Part shown: in pieces, positions 22,406 to 34,715 of the stretch
Layout of the letters: the number at the start of each line of letters is the position of its first letter
Position numbering within the stretch: the first letter of the stretch is position 1
DNA from: Cristatella mucedo
Taxonomy: Eukaryota > Bryozoa > Phylactolaemata > Cristatellidae
Assembly: GCA_009760855.2 (NCBI GenBank)
Contig: WPIO01000008.1
Span: 7,261,001 to 7,325,000, forward strand
Direction: 5' to 3'
Length of the DNA stretch: 64,000 nt
The notes under the pieces: model-generated
Told to the model about the DNA's origin: nothing
Database searches by the model: none
Seen by the model: only the letters and a program-made list of their open reading frames with translations
Position numbers and translations under genes: made by a program

Positions 22406-22544
22406 TAAATATATTTCATTTATATAGCAGTTGAAGTCACAGGATTTTCAGGCTGAGTCTTCATCTTCCAACACTTCAACTGGCCTTTCTGCAGCTGAAT
22501 GCCATCGGCATAGAAGTCTCTACAGCTGGTTACCCTACTACTGC

Positions 22545-23711
22545 TACGTTAACTTGTAAAATTCAAGCAGCGGCATAAGATTTTTAACTTTTTCTACGGC
22601 TAGTGATTGAATGTTTGCATGCGTGTCTCTGATTTTTACGCTGATGGGATTTAGGTATTTCCTGCCCGCCACGAGTTGGCGTAAACCAGGTGCGTCCAGA
22701 TCCGTCGTCACTCGATCATACCTTGGCGTCTTTTTTGCGACATGAACAGTCATCACCTAGGTTGCCGGTATAATCGTGCCGAGTTCTCGCTTGTATCGCG
22801 AGAAAAATGTTATCCATCTGCCACGGCGTGCACACCTTGCTTGTCAAGCGTGACGCGCGGCTGCGTGAGCACGAATTTCGGGCTCACGTCCGGGTCGTCC
22901 GCCCGCGATATACCAGACCGACGTCTCGGCCTCACTACCACCCTTCGGCGGTTTTCTCTCACGTTTTCCTAACGTGCATACGTCTCCTCTCACTTTCCTC
23001 AATGCCGAGCTGTCTGGCAATAGCCACGGTAAACGGAAATATCTTTATGTTGATAAATATTCTTATAAGCATGACGGCCAAGCCAGAAAATGTGCGCGCT
23101 GCAGTTGGCTTTGACTTAGAAATACGTCGTCAAAAACTATTCGCCAAAAGACTAGTAGAGACTTGCGCGTCATTATGACATGTGCCACTACTTAGTGGAG
23201 CGTCGTAAGAGGCCATCGTCTTGGATGGCTATCGCCTCACTGTCAACGAATTGAGACACCAACAGCCCGGTACTGCGCTTTCATTCGCTGTGCTCCGCCT
23301 AATGCATCTTGTGCCGCTTGCAGCATGCGCGCGGTTCACTATCGCTCTCGCTTTGGCTCCGGATCGCCATCTTGGATTAGACTCTCGACGACCCCACGAC
23401 ATTCTCAAATTTCTTCAACGGCTGAAGGAATTCGGCGATTTCGTATTTTGAAGTTATTACTTTGCTCGCAACAACCGCTACAGGCTTCGCATACCTGTGG
23501 GTACACTCAGCCGTTCAGCGGCGCCACGCTTCAGAGGGCCGAGTGTGAGAGTTATCGTCCACCAGTCCGGAGCAGCGTCAGCTGAGCAGCGGACACGGCC
23601 CAGGTCGCCAGCCATAGCACATGTACTGAGTGGCAGCTCACATCCGGTTGCACTTAAAACGAACTCGTGCATTCACACAGTACTCCAGGATGCGGGTGGA
23701 GAACGCAAGCG
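22545..23711. other. Unit 2 spacer without a recognised gene
   Basis: This corresponds in position to 16850-17945 of unit 1, but I see no alignment. A 123-codon frame at 22807-23178 has no family signature. Confidence 0.35.
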
Positions 23712-24189
23712 GAAATATAAAGCCGAGGCTCGACGCCCTGCGTTGAATTTCGTAGAGCGGTAGCCTCGCTAGCTTGAGCGCCGGACCGGCAACCCGACTG
23801 ACTCGTTCTCCGCTTGCAATGGCGAAACATTTTCAGTATCCCAACAAAAGACCCTCGGTCGGTCTATACTTATTTCGATTGCCCGTGCGGAAGAGATGAA
23901 ACGATTAGAAGAATGTCGGTCAAGAGAGGAGCAATGCTCTGGCGGCGAAGCGCCCAGGCTTGCTCCAGGCTTGCTCTCGAATTCGCGCAGCACTATTTAT
24001 TAAAACGGACAACGTACACAAGCGGTATGCATTCCTATCGTGTCTTACAGGGTATTCTTGTTAGTTTGAGACATTGACCACTGTCGTGGCTGCGAGGCGT
24101 GAAACGACGGGTCACCCGACCGCACTCGTCGGCGTCGCTAAAATAACGGCAAGCCACCATCCTGTGAGTTCCCCGTCTTTGGACTTCAA

Positions 24190-25440
24190 TCAAGCACTGG
24201 ACGATTCTGTCGTGGCCGTCTTAGCGAAAGAGTGGCGAACTTTTCGCGCCACACCGTTCAACGAATGCGCATGCGCACAGGCACCTTCCGCTGCATTGGC
24301 TGGAGCCGGGTGAACGGCCATCCTACGCGGCCAGCGTTTGCAGCAGCAACAGCAATACATCGCCAGCGTCTCGCGCCACAGAGGGCGCTGGGCTCGCGCC
24401 AAGAACAGAGGCAGCGCGATGTAGCTCAGGACGCTGCAAGTCGCCAGGAAAGCGTAGACGGGCTCGGCGCCTCTGCACACGCTGAGCGGCAGCATCGGCG
24501 CGCCGACGCTCGCTCGACAGAACGGAATAAGCTGCATGGCGGCGCAAAACGGCAGCACCAGCAGCGCGAACGCGACGATAGCCACCGACGTGTTCACCGC
24601 GGTCTTGGTCGCCGCCCTCGCGGCTCTCGCCGCCAACCGCTCAGCAGCCAGCGGCGCGGCCGAGCGCCGAGATGCTAGCATCGACCAGTCGCGCCGGCTT
24701 CTCGCGCACAGGCCGGCGGTGACGCCGAGGCAGAGCAGGATGGAGCCGAGATACGTCGCCATGGTTGCTGGACTGTAGACCCTGTAGCCATTGCAGGCCG
24801 TGACCAGCTGTGGCCCGCCCGAAGGATGCACCGAGCTGACTGCGGACATCGCCGAGACGGCCACGCTCAGCATCGCCACGGTCACGCCGGCGACAGCGAA
24901 AGCGCAGCACGTGCTAGCTCGGGCGGCGACGCGGCGGCCCGGCTCGGCGGCAGCGGCCGCCGCAGCCGTTGCCGCCAAATAGCGATCGACGGCGAGAAGC
25001 GGCAGCAGATGCACGAGGAACAGATCGTACGACTCGAGCAGGACGAGCACGGCAGTGCACCCGCCCGGGCTCAGCGCGAAGAAAGCGGCGCTAGCCGTCG
25101 GAGCCGCAACAACGGAGGCGGCGGCCAATGCGTCTGGCTCGCCGCCTCCGGCCACGACGGCGCTGCGGCCGACCGCCTGCAGCACGCCGTCCGCCGCTCC
25201 GAGCGCGAGGAGGCAGCGCAGGAGCGGGCTGAACAGCTCGCGCGCGGCGCGCCTCCTCCAGTAGACGGCGGCCACGAGACCGTTGGTGGCCACAATCGCC
25301 GCGCCGCCGATCGCCACGCTCAGCAGCTGCGGCATTACGCTCGGCGGTTGCTGCGCCGACGCCAAGCCACTCGCGGTGGACTCTTCGTCGGCCGGCGCCG
25401 TTGAGGCATCGCCGGCGGCAGCAGAGGCGGAAGCCGACAT
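24190..25440 (-). CDS. Intronless rhodopsin-like (class A) GPCR, copy 2
   Basis: A 416-residue paralogue of the receptor at 18406-19638. The ATG at 25440 is set by alignment. The same landmarks are kept: TM1 Asn, TM2 Asp, the two extracellular Cys, DRY, LVLPF in TM6, no NPxxY in TM7, and the five-Cys run. Differences are six extra residues (two in the N-terminus, four in extracellular loop 1), substitutions in loop 2 (SSVHPSGG for GTVHPPGG; TACNGYR for TGCHGYK) and few elsewhere. From TM5 to the C-terminus the copies are almost identical. Both frames are intact, so both may be expressed. The candidate polyA signal is at 23996-24001. Confidence 0.75.
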   Translation of the reverse strand: MSASASAAAGDASTAPADEESTASGLASAQQPPSVMPQLLSVAIGGAAIVATNGLVAAVYWRRRAARELFSPLLRCLLALGAADGVLQAVGRSAVVAGGGEPDALAAASVVAAPTASAAFFALSPGGCTAVLVLLESYDLFLVHLLPLLAVDRYLAATAAAAAAAEPGRRVAARASTCCAFAVAGVTVAMLSVAVSAMSAVSSVHPSGGPQLVTACNGYRVYSPATMATYLGSILLCLGVTAGLCARSRRDWSMLASRRSAAPLAAERLAARAARAATKTAVNTSVAIVAFALLVLPFCAAMQLIPFCRASVGAPMLPLSVCRGAEPVYAFLATCSVLSYIALPLFLARAQRPLWRETLAMYCCCCCKRWPRRMAVHPAPANAAEGACAHAHSLNGVARKVRHSFAKTATTESSSA

Positions 25441-26429
25441 GGCGCTGGCGGAGCGGTGGAGGAGGGGTGCCGCACCCACCACCGCGGCCTCTGCAGCAGT
25501 TCCCTCTGATGAAGGTTCTGCGCGCAGTCGGTGCTCGATCTGCGTTCGCCGACCTGGCTGGCTGGCCGGCGGATGGCCTAGTCGGTGGCGGCGACGGCTG
25601 ACAGAGCTCCGACGAGACGTCGCACCGCCGTCCCACTCGCCCTCCGGTTGCAGGTCTCCGGTGGCGGCGCTAGCTCCCGGCGAAGGTTGAGGACGCAGCG
25701 AGAGCGGCGACGGTGGCTGCTCTCGACGGCCGCGCAGCACGCCCTCTCTCACGCGCGACGCGGCGACGTATGAGCGAGCAGTCGTTCGACGACCGGTCAC
25801 ACCCGTCACTTCCGCACCGAGTCGCGCAGGCGCCCTCCGGTAGCGATTAGCGCGCGCCGGTGGCGATCCATTCGGGTCGATGAACGCGCGCGAACGTCTT
25901 TATTTCCTCGGCGTCCGCATTTATCCGGCGGCGATGCGACGGCTGGTCGTCGGGCCCAACGACCACTCGCTCTCGCCGTTCATGGAGCTGCCGCCGCCGA
26001 CGCCTCCGTTGCCAAAATCACAGCTGCCGACAGTAGGAGTAGACCTGGAAAAACGCACCAGACAAACGTACGAGAACGTCCGTTCGAGCGCGTGGCTTCG
26101 ACGATGTGAAGAGTTGGTGTGGCCAGACAGAAATGAGGCTTTCGTAGGCAGGCAGTGAACATTTAAGCGCGTTGTAGTGCGATGCGAGTCCTGGTGCACT
26201 AATTCGCTCATCTTTCTTCCTCCACAGCAGGACTCGTTTATTTAATTGAGTTTTCTCGGTACTGGACGCACGTACACTTAAAGGTTCGCTGACATTTCAT
26301 CGGAAAGCCAACGGTCGTAGCTAGGTCAAATCACCTCCAACCAAGCCGGGTGCGCGTAGTCCAAAAAGCATTGGCGTGGAAACATGAAGAGAGTGCAATT
26401 AAAAAGGCAACGACGGCGGCAGTGGAAAT

Positions 26430-26540
26430 GGCGAAAGTTCAAGGTCGTGGGCTCGAGCCCTGTGGCATATGTGAAGCGCCCTACCTTAAGAGATTAAGTT
26501 CTCGTAGGGTGCTATACAAATGAATAATATTTAAGGTGCA
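26430..26540 (+). repeat. SINE family 1, 3' part
   Basis: Box B core 'gtgggctcgagccc', then 'atatgtgaagcgccc' and the tail 'agattaagttctcgtaggg'. The box A half is missing, so the copy is 5'-truncated. Confidence 0.7.
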
Positions 26541-27317
26541 CGAGCGCTGACACTGTTCCAACGTCAGCGTTCGTCAGAACGTCATTACAAACCGCGGCCA
26601 TGTCATCTCGGACGAACGTACAGACTTCACCCCTGACTGAATGGGGAGCGCTTAACTGGACAGAACTGAATTTCATATCTGAGAGCGCAGATATTAGGCG
26701 ACTTCGGACGCTTCGCTACCAGCTGCCTATTCTGTTGGACGAACAGAGTTCAGGGGAAAGAGCGATAGTTAGACAGCGAAGTTTGCTGGATTATAGAGAT
26801 GTGTCTTAAATTGCCTAGAGTAGAAGTCTAGTGCAAAGAATAGATATCTTTAGAAGATGAGTTCAGTACAAAGAAGAAGCAAAATATGGTAGAAGCGAGG
26901 CACGGATTGAAATGGAGAGCCAGAATCTGCGGCTGGAGAGCAGATAACGAAGCGGCGGGGGCGGCGCGCGATCTGCAGTTGTGCGCTCACTCCGTAGTCT
27001 GCTACCTAAGTAGCAAAGACACTCGAAGTTTTTCCATCAGATTAGTGAAAGAAGGTGATAACTACGCTCCTTAGTATTCAGAGGATGTGTACCCTAGCAG
27101 GTCATGAGATATTAAGTTAGCTCAACTCTGCTAAGTCCAGACGGCATGAATAACCAATCTGTCCTGCATTACAATTCAACGTAGAGATCATTTCGCACAC
27201 ATCATGGGAGGCTTGTTGCCTTCTTACTTAAAGTCCGATCTGGCAGCCTAATTAAAAAAAGTCATTCATATGGGCTATGCGGTACATGCTGTGCGTGCTA
27301 CTGTGACTGGCAAAATT
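26541..27317. other. Unassigned region
   Basis: Two frames of 60-70 codons (26600-26809 and 26886-27074) are open on the plus strand but show no domain. I see nothing else. Confidence 0.3.
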
Positions 27318-27660
27318 TATAGATCTCAGTCTGTAACTCTACAGAGCCGCAAATACCAAGTGGTCGTTAAGCTTAAGTGATTTCTACTTTGCGCACCCGC
27401 AGCCTGTGCAGCTTTAGCGGGCATAGGGTTGCAATCAGACTTTCTCACAAACTATGGAGGGGGTGTGAGAAACCTAGCTGAGTCAGATGGACAGGTAAGG
27501 TAGTGAATATCGTAGAAGTAGCAGCGCATGATGTCGGTAAAAGACGTGCCTTAAGTCGGAAGCTGGAGGAAATATGACAGGGTGGTGCAAGAAGTGTGGA
27601 AGTGAGTTCCACTACCCTCGACCGGCAGTACCTTTGCTTCTATTGTCAACTTTTTTAGAA
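27318..27660 (-). mobile_element. LINE family B, diverged 3' fragment
   Basis: The reverse strand carries a diverged form of the family B end ('gagttacagactgagat' tail block, then the ORF end near 27560-27660). It is more worn than other copies. Confidence 0.55.
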
Positions 27661-27942
27661 CAAGAATAGAACCCTGGTGAGTGCTGGGAAGCCATCGAGG
27701 CATACTGTCTGGAGCTGCGGTCGCCTCTGAAAACTGCAGCGCCGTCGAATTCTCACGCTCCGTGGCTGCTGGATGCCGACCTACGATTACGACCAGCAGT
27801 AGTATTTTGCTACTAGGTGTCACTTGAAAATTCCCCCCCCTTAAACTGCAACGCCCGCCGAAGTACAGATACGATCGAAGCGATGTCCTCGTATCTGGCC
27901 GCCGACGGCACAACGACCGTAAGGCATGTATGTTTGGTGAGC

Positions 27943-28100
27943 CGTGATGGCGCATTAGGTAAGGCGGTTTCTTCTCGCGACCTCGGTCCCGATGTCGTGG
28001 GTTCGAATCCTGCGGCGAGCGATCCTTTATCATTACTATAAGCTGCCGTAAAGGCTCTTCTGTCGCAATACAAAAGAGGCTGTTAAATCAGCTAGTATTT
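27943..28100 (+). repeat. SINE family 2, best copy
   Basis: The head starts 'gtgagccgtgatggcgcat' with box A 'gatggcgcattaggtaaggc' and box B 'gggttcgaatcctgc'. This is tRNA-like and fits an RNA polymerase III promoter. The tail has 'aaggctcttctgtcgcaa' and 'aaaagaggctgtt'. It is distinct from SINE family 1. Confidence 0.8.
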
Positions 28101-31100
28101 AATTTATGTACGTTGCACTAGAGCTTAATTGGGCACTGTCGTCTCGTCGATCGGTATACCAGGCAACAATGACGGACGCCAAGCGGCACTAAGCTGTCGT
28201 GCTAGCCGCATCTCGGCTCGAATTATCTGAGCGAGTGCATCCGAATAGCGAGTAATTATCATGATGACAATAATAAATGCGGGTGAAATTGTAGCTGCAA
28301 GGAATTAGTTGCAGAATTGCTGCTGCTGCTGAAATTGTAAAATTGCACCGCACCCGACATGCCGACCGGGCTTCGCCGTCGGCCGCTTCGATTCTTAGTC
28401 GGCCGCTTCGATTCACCGCCGAGGCAATTTCCTTGAGCTCCTCACGCGTTCATGGGAAAGTGCGGCGTCGAGATCGTGGCCGTCGCGTTCGAGGAGGCCT
28501 GCGGCGGCGGCTATTGGCCTCTCAACTTAATCTCAAACTAATCACTCGCTGTCGAACAGTCTTGGCACTACAGCCTGTCATCGGGTGCACTTGCTGCACT
28601 TCAACCACCCAGAAGGCTCAGCTGATGCGAGTCAGCCAGTCATTTCTGATGCTGCCAGCATAGAGGTCGTCTGGCTGTCGACTCCTGACCCACTCACTCG
28701 CTTCTCACGGCGCCATGTCCGAGCCAGACAGTGCCGGATAGCGCCGGATGGTGCACAGGAGCGTCTGTCCGGGCCGGATGTGGTGCTCCTCTTCGCTCGA
28801 TCTTCTTCTTACTCTCTGCAATCGACGATTATTTTGCCTCAGAGCATCGACTTATCCTATCCAACGTAATTCTAACAAGCCCCGAAGAGCAGGCTCCGCG
28901 TTAACCGGCCGCGACATCGCCGGACATCGACATCTTACACGAGCACGCTTACACGAGCCTTGTTCTTATGCGTCTCGACGGCGAGTAAGGCGAGGCTGCA
29001 TTGCTGCATTGCTGCACGAGACAAGACGCTCGATGTGAACGAGAAGGAGCAGCTGGTGCGCTTGTGAGCCATTCGTTCAGGTCAATACCTGAGCACTTCG
29101 CGATCAATCCATCGACGCGAAAAACACGTGACAAGCATAGTCCGTGCGCTGCCACCGTCGACATTCCTCAGACGAATCGCCGTTGTGATTCACGAGCTAT
29201 TCTGACGCAGACAGCGTCAACCGCCAAAGCCGAACGTGCGTGTTCAGCGTATTAAAAAACTTGTCAAATACACGCCTTCGAATGATGCGATTGGGTGCGA
29301 ACTGCGGCCGAAACGACCTCGACGGTGACAAACGATAAGATCATCGCTTGCACTCAATGTCTATATGCCTTGCAGCTGCCGCCGCTCTCAAGTATCGAAT
29401 AAAAGACTTGTGATGTCGAAAGCTGTTTTGTCTGAGCCGCCACCGTTCGCGCTACGCACTTTGGCTTCTCCTCTGCGCCGATCCTCAAACGGATTGGACT
29501 TGAGCTCGCATAGTAGCAGTTTGATTGGTCAGTTCGACTCAGCCGATTGTTCGTAACTCTACCCCGTCCATTTCGCCTTGGCCTCATGACCCCACCGCAT
29601 TCGGACATTTCGCAGAGCCAGACGAGCTGAAAGAAGAGCGTCGCGCTTCGACAAGACGCCAGAAGCGCTGGGAGTACTTGGCGATTGTACAAGCCGGCGC
29701 ACCCTAGCGGTGGCGAGTCTCTCAGTGCGCTCAGAAGTGACTGGACACGAAGCTGAGAGCGAAATCGTACAGCGATAGTGCCGCTATTACAATCGCTGCC
29801 GAGAAAGGCTATCCGCGAACCGCCCGCGCAAGAATCGTGCCGTAACCTGTCATATTGATACAATGCTTGGTGCTACTATTGCTGCGAACCTGAGAGACTT
29901 GGCTTCGGACTGTCTCGTTCGCATAAACTCCTCGTCACGCTGCAGCTGGCGAGTTGGAGACCACTGCGACCACCCACGTGACTGATATTGTTAGAACTAG
30001 CGCGTCGTAGCACAGCTAGCAAATCGTAGAAGCAGCGTCAAATGCCAGCACGTTCGCGGGCAATAACTGGACGCAGCCGCAGACCATAACATCGACTAAT
30101 TAGGATGCCCCTTGAAGCGTCTGCACGAGTCCAGCGGCTCAGGTCGAAGACCCCCATTTGAGCCCGATGGCAGTAACCTGGGTTACCGAATTTCCGGAAG
30201 TAGAACCGCAATTAATTAATTATTTTGCTGATAGCTGCTTTAGAAAAATATAGCGTTTCTAAGTCGAAAACGCCGTTGACCTGATTCAGGAGCAGCATCG
30301 TCAGAATCGTGCCTAAGTAACCGGAAGAACTATGTGTGCGAGAGCTCAGTGAAAGGATGCACGCTACGGTTGGCTACAGCTGATAGTGAGGACGAAGGCC
30401 CTGACAATATTGGCGCGCCGTTGGCGGCGGCATCCGATACGGCGCAGACTCGTAGCAGAAAAAAAGAGCAACAGCGAAGAAGGCTGCTCCTGGCGTGCGG
30501 ATGCGCTCTGTGGGGCGCCCGAAGAAGGTATCAGCGGTTGTCCCAAATCAGCTATCAATCTTGAGCTATTTCTCGAAAAAATAGGCTCAATTTTCGTGTT
30601 TGAGCCCTGGACCCTAGCCCTGGATCTGGTCAGCCGCTTCGCACTTGCGCAATAAAAATAGTCGCTTTCGAAATCACTGCCTTTCTGCTGACGAAAAGAA
30701 CTCGACGAGGCCGACATTTTTAGCCTGTTTGCTTATAATTTGGACCAATATTCAGGTAGTTATCGCAGTCCTCGCACACCAGGGTTACCATGGTAACTCG
30801 GGTTACCACCATCGGGCTCATTTATCGCACTGATTCTGCTACGCGTGCGTGCATATATTGCGTCACAAATATTCAGGCAACAGGCTACGACGCTCCTAAT
30901 CTCGCCGCACGCGAACAGCGAATAAACTCTGCTGGCAGAAACAGCATCCAACAGCTGACTGTATACCAGTGTTTCCCTATTGCAGGCTGAGCAAATAATA
31001 CCCCTATCGGACGAAATAATCTAAATCGGCGAGCCACTAGACCTGGTCACTGGTGCTAGTATAGATCGCTCGTAAAATAGTTCTGCGAGTGGTTTCCTGT

Positions 31101-31299
31101 AAGCCTAGTCTCTATTTCTTCTGGCTCTTCCTGCGGGTCTCCTTCTGCGCCTTGTTATGCTGGCGGCACGTGTATTTAGATTGAGGTTGCATAAATAGTA
31201 GTGTTGTAGTCAGATAGTTACACGTGCGGCAGTAATTTGGATCGGCTTGGGCCACTGCCGGCAGGGTGTACCGCAGAGGCGGCTGGGGGCTTGGGGCGC
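28101..31299. other. Unassigned 3.2 kb, no firm gene
   Basis: GC content is moderate and open frames are short. A 17-base direct repeat (gtcggccgcttcgattc) occurs twice near 28380-28415. One minus-strand piece (about 28444-28500) is bordered by a CAG acceptor-like and a GTGAGG donor-like site, but it is too short to support a gene. TGGTAACC-type palindromes lie near 30780-30810. Confidence 0.3.
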
Positions 31300-33055
31300 T
31301 CAGTGACTGCTCCACGACCTTAGCGAGGGGAGTTTCGATGCTGACGCGGGAGAGAGCGGCGGATGGGGGCTGTCGTGCTGCCGAGCCGCCTCGAGGAGAG
31401 AGCTTTCCACGTCGGTTTGCAATAAAAGCCGTTTCCACCACAGCACGCAGCAAACTTCACTAGTTAAAAAAGTAAAAAGTTAAAAAAAAAACTTGAAATA
31501 CCATGCTCCTTTAATTAGCGCTGGCCTCTTGGAACGACGTGCGCACATTTCAAATCGAGGAACGGGAGGCGGGGCAAGGGCAAGGACTTCGAAGCGAGTG
31601 GAGAAACCCCGTGCTCTTCTGAAACCAGCAGAGAACCCCTTAATGGTGGAAAAGGAAGCTTACGCACCTCAACGCCTCAGAGACCGCGCGGCCTGCAGCG
31701 TGTCGCTGCTTAATCCCCAGGAGCGACCATGAACGCGGACAGTGGCGGACACTAGTCATTCCGGGCTGCCGTCCTGAGAGCCGAGCCAGTTGCCCAACGG
31801 AAGTAGGGTCGGAGAAAGCCGCGGCGCATCTTCCCGGTGGACTGACGGGAGCCTAGTCAAAGTACCGCAAGCCGCCACAGCCGTACCAAGACGACGACCT
31901 AGCGATAGCCGTGCTGAGGAATGCTACTTTGTTCAGCGTTTCCGCGTCTGCAGCCGGCAGGCCTACGGCTTTTCGTGTTTTAGCCGCTTCTGTCGCTTTG
32001 CTGCTCGTAATAAGATGCTGCTACACAACTGCACGGTACCCGGACTGCCCGCGCGCATAAATACATTTACGAGGTCAACTACGGTGCGTAAGAAGGATTG
32101 CTGTCAGGAGTCTGAAAACCGAATCTGTCTGCAGTTTGACTGGAAAAGCGCGAGTGTGGTGAACGAAGTTGCGTGACTGCTCCCTGTATGGGAGGCAGCC
32201 TTTGGTGCTAGGCTCTCCTGAGAGTAAGGGATAGGTATTCGAAGTGTTTTTGTCTAGATAATTTCCAAGGTACTTGGGCGTGGCGGATAATGAGACGTCT
32301 AGTGAGCGGAAATTAACAATGCTAAGTTATCCATGCACACGGTTCTAGATAATTGATTCTTCAACTAGGTCTGGCATTGTTATGACTTTCCTGCGCATAT
32401 AGTTATTTTTCTTTCTCTCTCAGCCATCTCATTTCCCACTTAATGCAATTTCCTTTGCTTCATTTTTAATTCGAAGCGGCACCTCGGAGCGAGGATATAC
32501 CGAAGTAACGCAAGCGTACAAGCGTACGTGAGGAATGGCGGATCGGGGGGCTAAATATCCTCGAATGGACTAGAACCGTTCAAACGCCGACCGTGTGCGG
32601 GGCAGACGTAGTGCCAGAGAACGGCAACCTTCGTTCCTACGCTCTTAGATGTGCTGGAGAATCTTCCACAATAGCATTGCATCGACTGCAGATTTATACC
32701 GTACCGTATATTTATATTTACCGTACCGTATATTTACCGTATACCGTAAATTTATACCGTACACGGCGTACCTCAATACTCGCTCAGCCCACGATTTGCC
32801 ACGCTAATGACTTATGATCTGCGTCCAGGAGCATGCGCCCTACCAGTTGCATCTGCATTGGCAGCGCTCAACAGACGAAAGCGTTCTTTCTGGCGCCAAG
32901 ACAAAGCGCGGGCAGAGTGCACCAGGCCGCATGAGGCTACGCACAAACTCGTCGGCAGTACGGAAGTGCAACCGCAAAACTACGTCATTCAGCGCCACTG
33001 CTCCGCGCCCGTTCACTTGTGGCTGCACTAGATGCACCTCCGCAGTAGCGACTAT
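31300..33055 (-). CDS. Candidate spliced gene, product unknown
   Basis: Four possible exons read leftwards: 32844-33055 (70 codons; contains LHFRTADEFVRSLMRPG), 31967-32100 (44 codons; FLRTVVDLVNVFMRAG), 31502-31618 (38 codons; TRFEVLALAPPPVPRFE) and 31300-31459 (52 codons to a stop). The last three join in phase across GT-AG introns, the final one only 42 bases long with a strong pyrimidine tract. The first does not fit the second in phase, so an exon would be missing. A rival frame at 31112-31453 ends in a Cys/His-containing, lysine-rich tail. I recognise no family. Chance open frames in GC-rich DNA remain a real alternative. Confidence 0.2.
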
Positions 33056-33435
33056 CTGGCAGTCTCCAAAATGAATTTATTATAGTCTGGGTTCTCTGCA
33101 CGCGACTCCTTTCTATCCATTAAAGAATCACGCGCAATTACAATACAAATGGCCTTCGTCGGGTTTCAATTAATAACTCCATCGCGTTTGCTGTCCCAGA
33201 GTAAAGTCAAGAGTGAGCGAACCAACAGCCTTATTTGCTGTACACAGCGACAGGACAGCCTTAGTGACTTCACCCCGCTTGCAACTAATTAAAGACAGTC
33301 GGCTGCTGCAGACTTCACGCCTTCGACGTGGTCAAGTCTGTAGCACCATATATATCACCGGACTAGAAGTAAAGTAATCGCAGACGCTAAGCCGTGAAAA
33401 AAATTCTTTGTAACTGACTGAGACCAATAAGGTCT

Positions 33436-34112
33436 AGAATGAGGGGTGTGCATACTATGAGCTTATGCAACCGGCATGTGCAATCAGGCGCTTACAGCTG
33501 GTTAAACACAGCAGCTTGGCTTGTCTGTCGCGAGCTCGGCAGTTGCCACATCGCACCACTGCTAGCTGACCTGCACTGGCTACCAGTCAAGCAACGTATT
33601 GACCTCAAGGCTCTGTCACTCACTTTTAGGTCTCTTCATTCTTTGGCTCCAGCCTATCTATTAGATCTACTTCCCGCCAGGCCAAGCATCGTACCAGCCG
33701 CTTTTCGGAATTCAACTGTTTACCTATACCTCGTAAAAACCTTAAATCCTTTGGAGACCGTGCATTTAGTTCGTATGCTTCCAAAGACGGGAACTCACTC
33801 CCGATTTGCATTACGGCACCCCCTGACTTGATCACATTAAAAAAGAACTTAACGCACCTATTTATGATAGCATTTAGTGGATCCGTGATTCGTCCTTAAT
33901 GAGCTTATGCGTGCTGACACTTCGCATGCTACCACTAACCACACTTGCATTCTGACCCTGTGCATGTCACCCCTAACCATGTTATTCATGTTGTTTATCA
34001 AGCACGATACCAACCACTCACCATTCGATCGTGTTTCCTTTGCAGTAAATGCAAAGCGCCTTGAAAGATAAGAGTTCTCTGAGGGTGCTTTATCGAGTCT
34101 ATTATTATAATA
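33436..34112 (+). mobile_element. LINE family A, 3' third
   Basis: Encodes the end of the LINE ORF (blocks HIAPLLADLHWLPVKQ and FRSLHSLAPAYL, 33540-33660), then a frameshift and the family A 3' UTR with the 'agagttctctgagggtgc' stem and an (ATT)n-like end. 5'-truncated. Confidence 0.8.
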
Positions 34113-34529
34113 ATGTAAAACTCGCTAGCCACGAACTCAATAGAATACACCTACTAACCGTTCGTGTTCCAGCTTATTCATTTACGTGTCTTTCGTAGCA
34201 TAGATATTTCGGTACGTCTTACTTAGTCAGCTTCATGCAAATTTCGGCTCTATCCATTAAATTTTGACTCGCTATTGAACCGGTCGATAGAGGCTGCGAT
34301 TATACGTTCTCAGTTTTTCGAAGGATTTGAATCTACTTGGTATGCAGAGTGCTATTGTAAATTAACCTTGTGATCGTGGTATTTTAACGTTCAGCATGTG
34401 CACTTACTTTTGGCCAAAAACAGCTAGATACGAGCACACATATAGAATCCATATGACACAAGGATAAGACTTTGCTAAGGATCACAAATAGATCAGCAAC
34501 CAGTTAACCACGTCAGGTAGTCGCGGATA
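34113..34529. other. No recognisable feature
   Basis: AT-rich DNA with no usable frame or repeat. Confidence 0.4.
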
Positions 34530-34715
34530 TGCTGCTGAGCAAGGCCTTGATAACCCAGAAGGTAAGATGCTCGATCTTCACGACCGGAGTCGACAGTTTG
34601 AATCCTGCAGTGGGCGATCCTTTATTGCCAACTGCGAGTGAGGGGGGAGGTATGATAGCCGTTAAGGCTCGCTCCTCTGCTGCAATAAAAAATGAGACTG
34701 CTATATCAGCTAAGA
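34530..34715 (+). repeat. SINE family 2
   Basis: Diverged copy: box B 'cagtttgaatcctgc', then 'gggcgatcctttattgcc' and a tail with 'gctgcaataaaaaatgagactgctat'. The box A region is poor. Confidence 0.65.

Larger units (their letters stand above)
20411..26350. repeat. Segmental duplication, unit 2
   Basis: Starts within about 10 bases of the end of unit 1. It is longer (about 5.9 kb) because LINE sequence fills 20521-22145. Its right edge (26270-26350) matches the right edge of unit 1 (20325-20400), which fixes the head-to-tail arrangement. Confidence 0.8.

Noticed and set aside
27943-28015. A true tRNA gene
   Set aside because: Boxes A and B are tRNA-like but the arms do not fold as a complete cloverleaf and the same unit with a fixed tail recurs four times, so it is a SINE.
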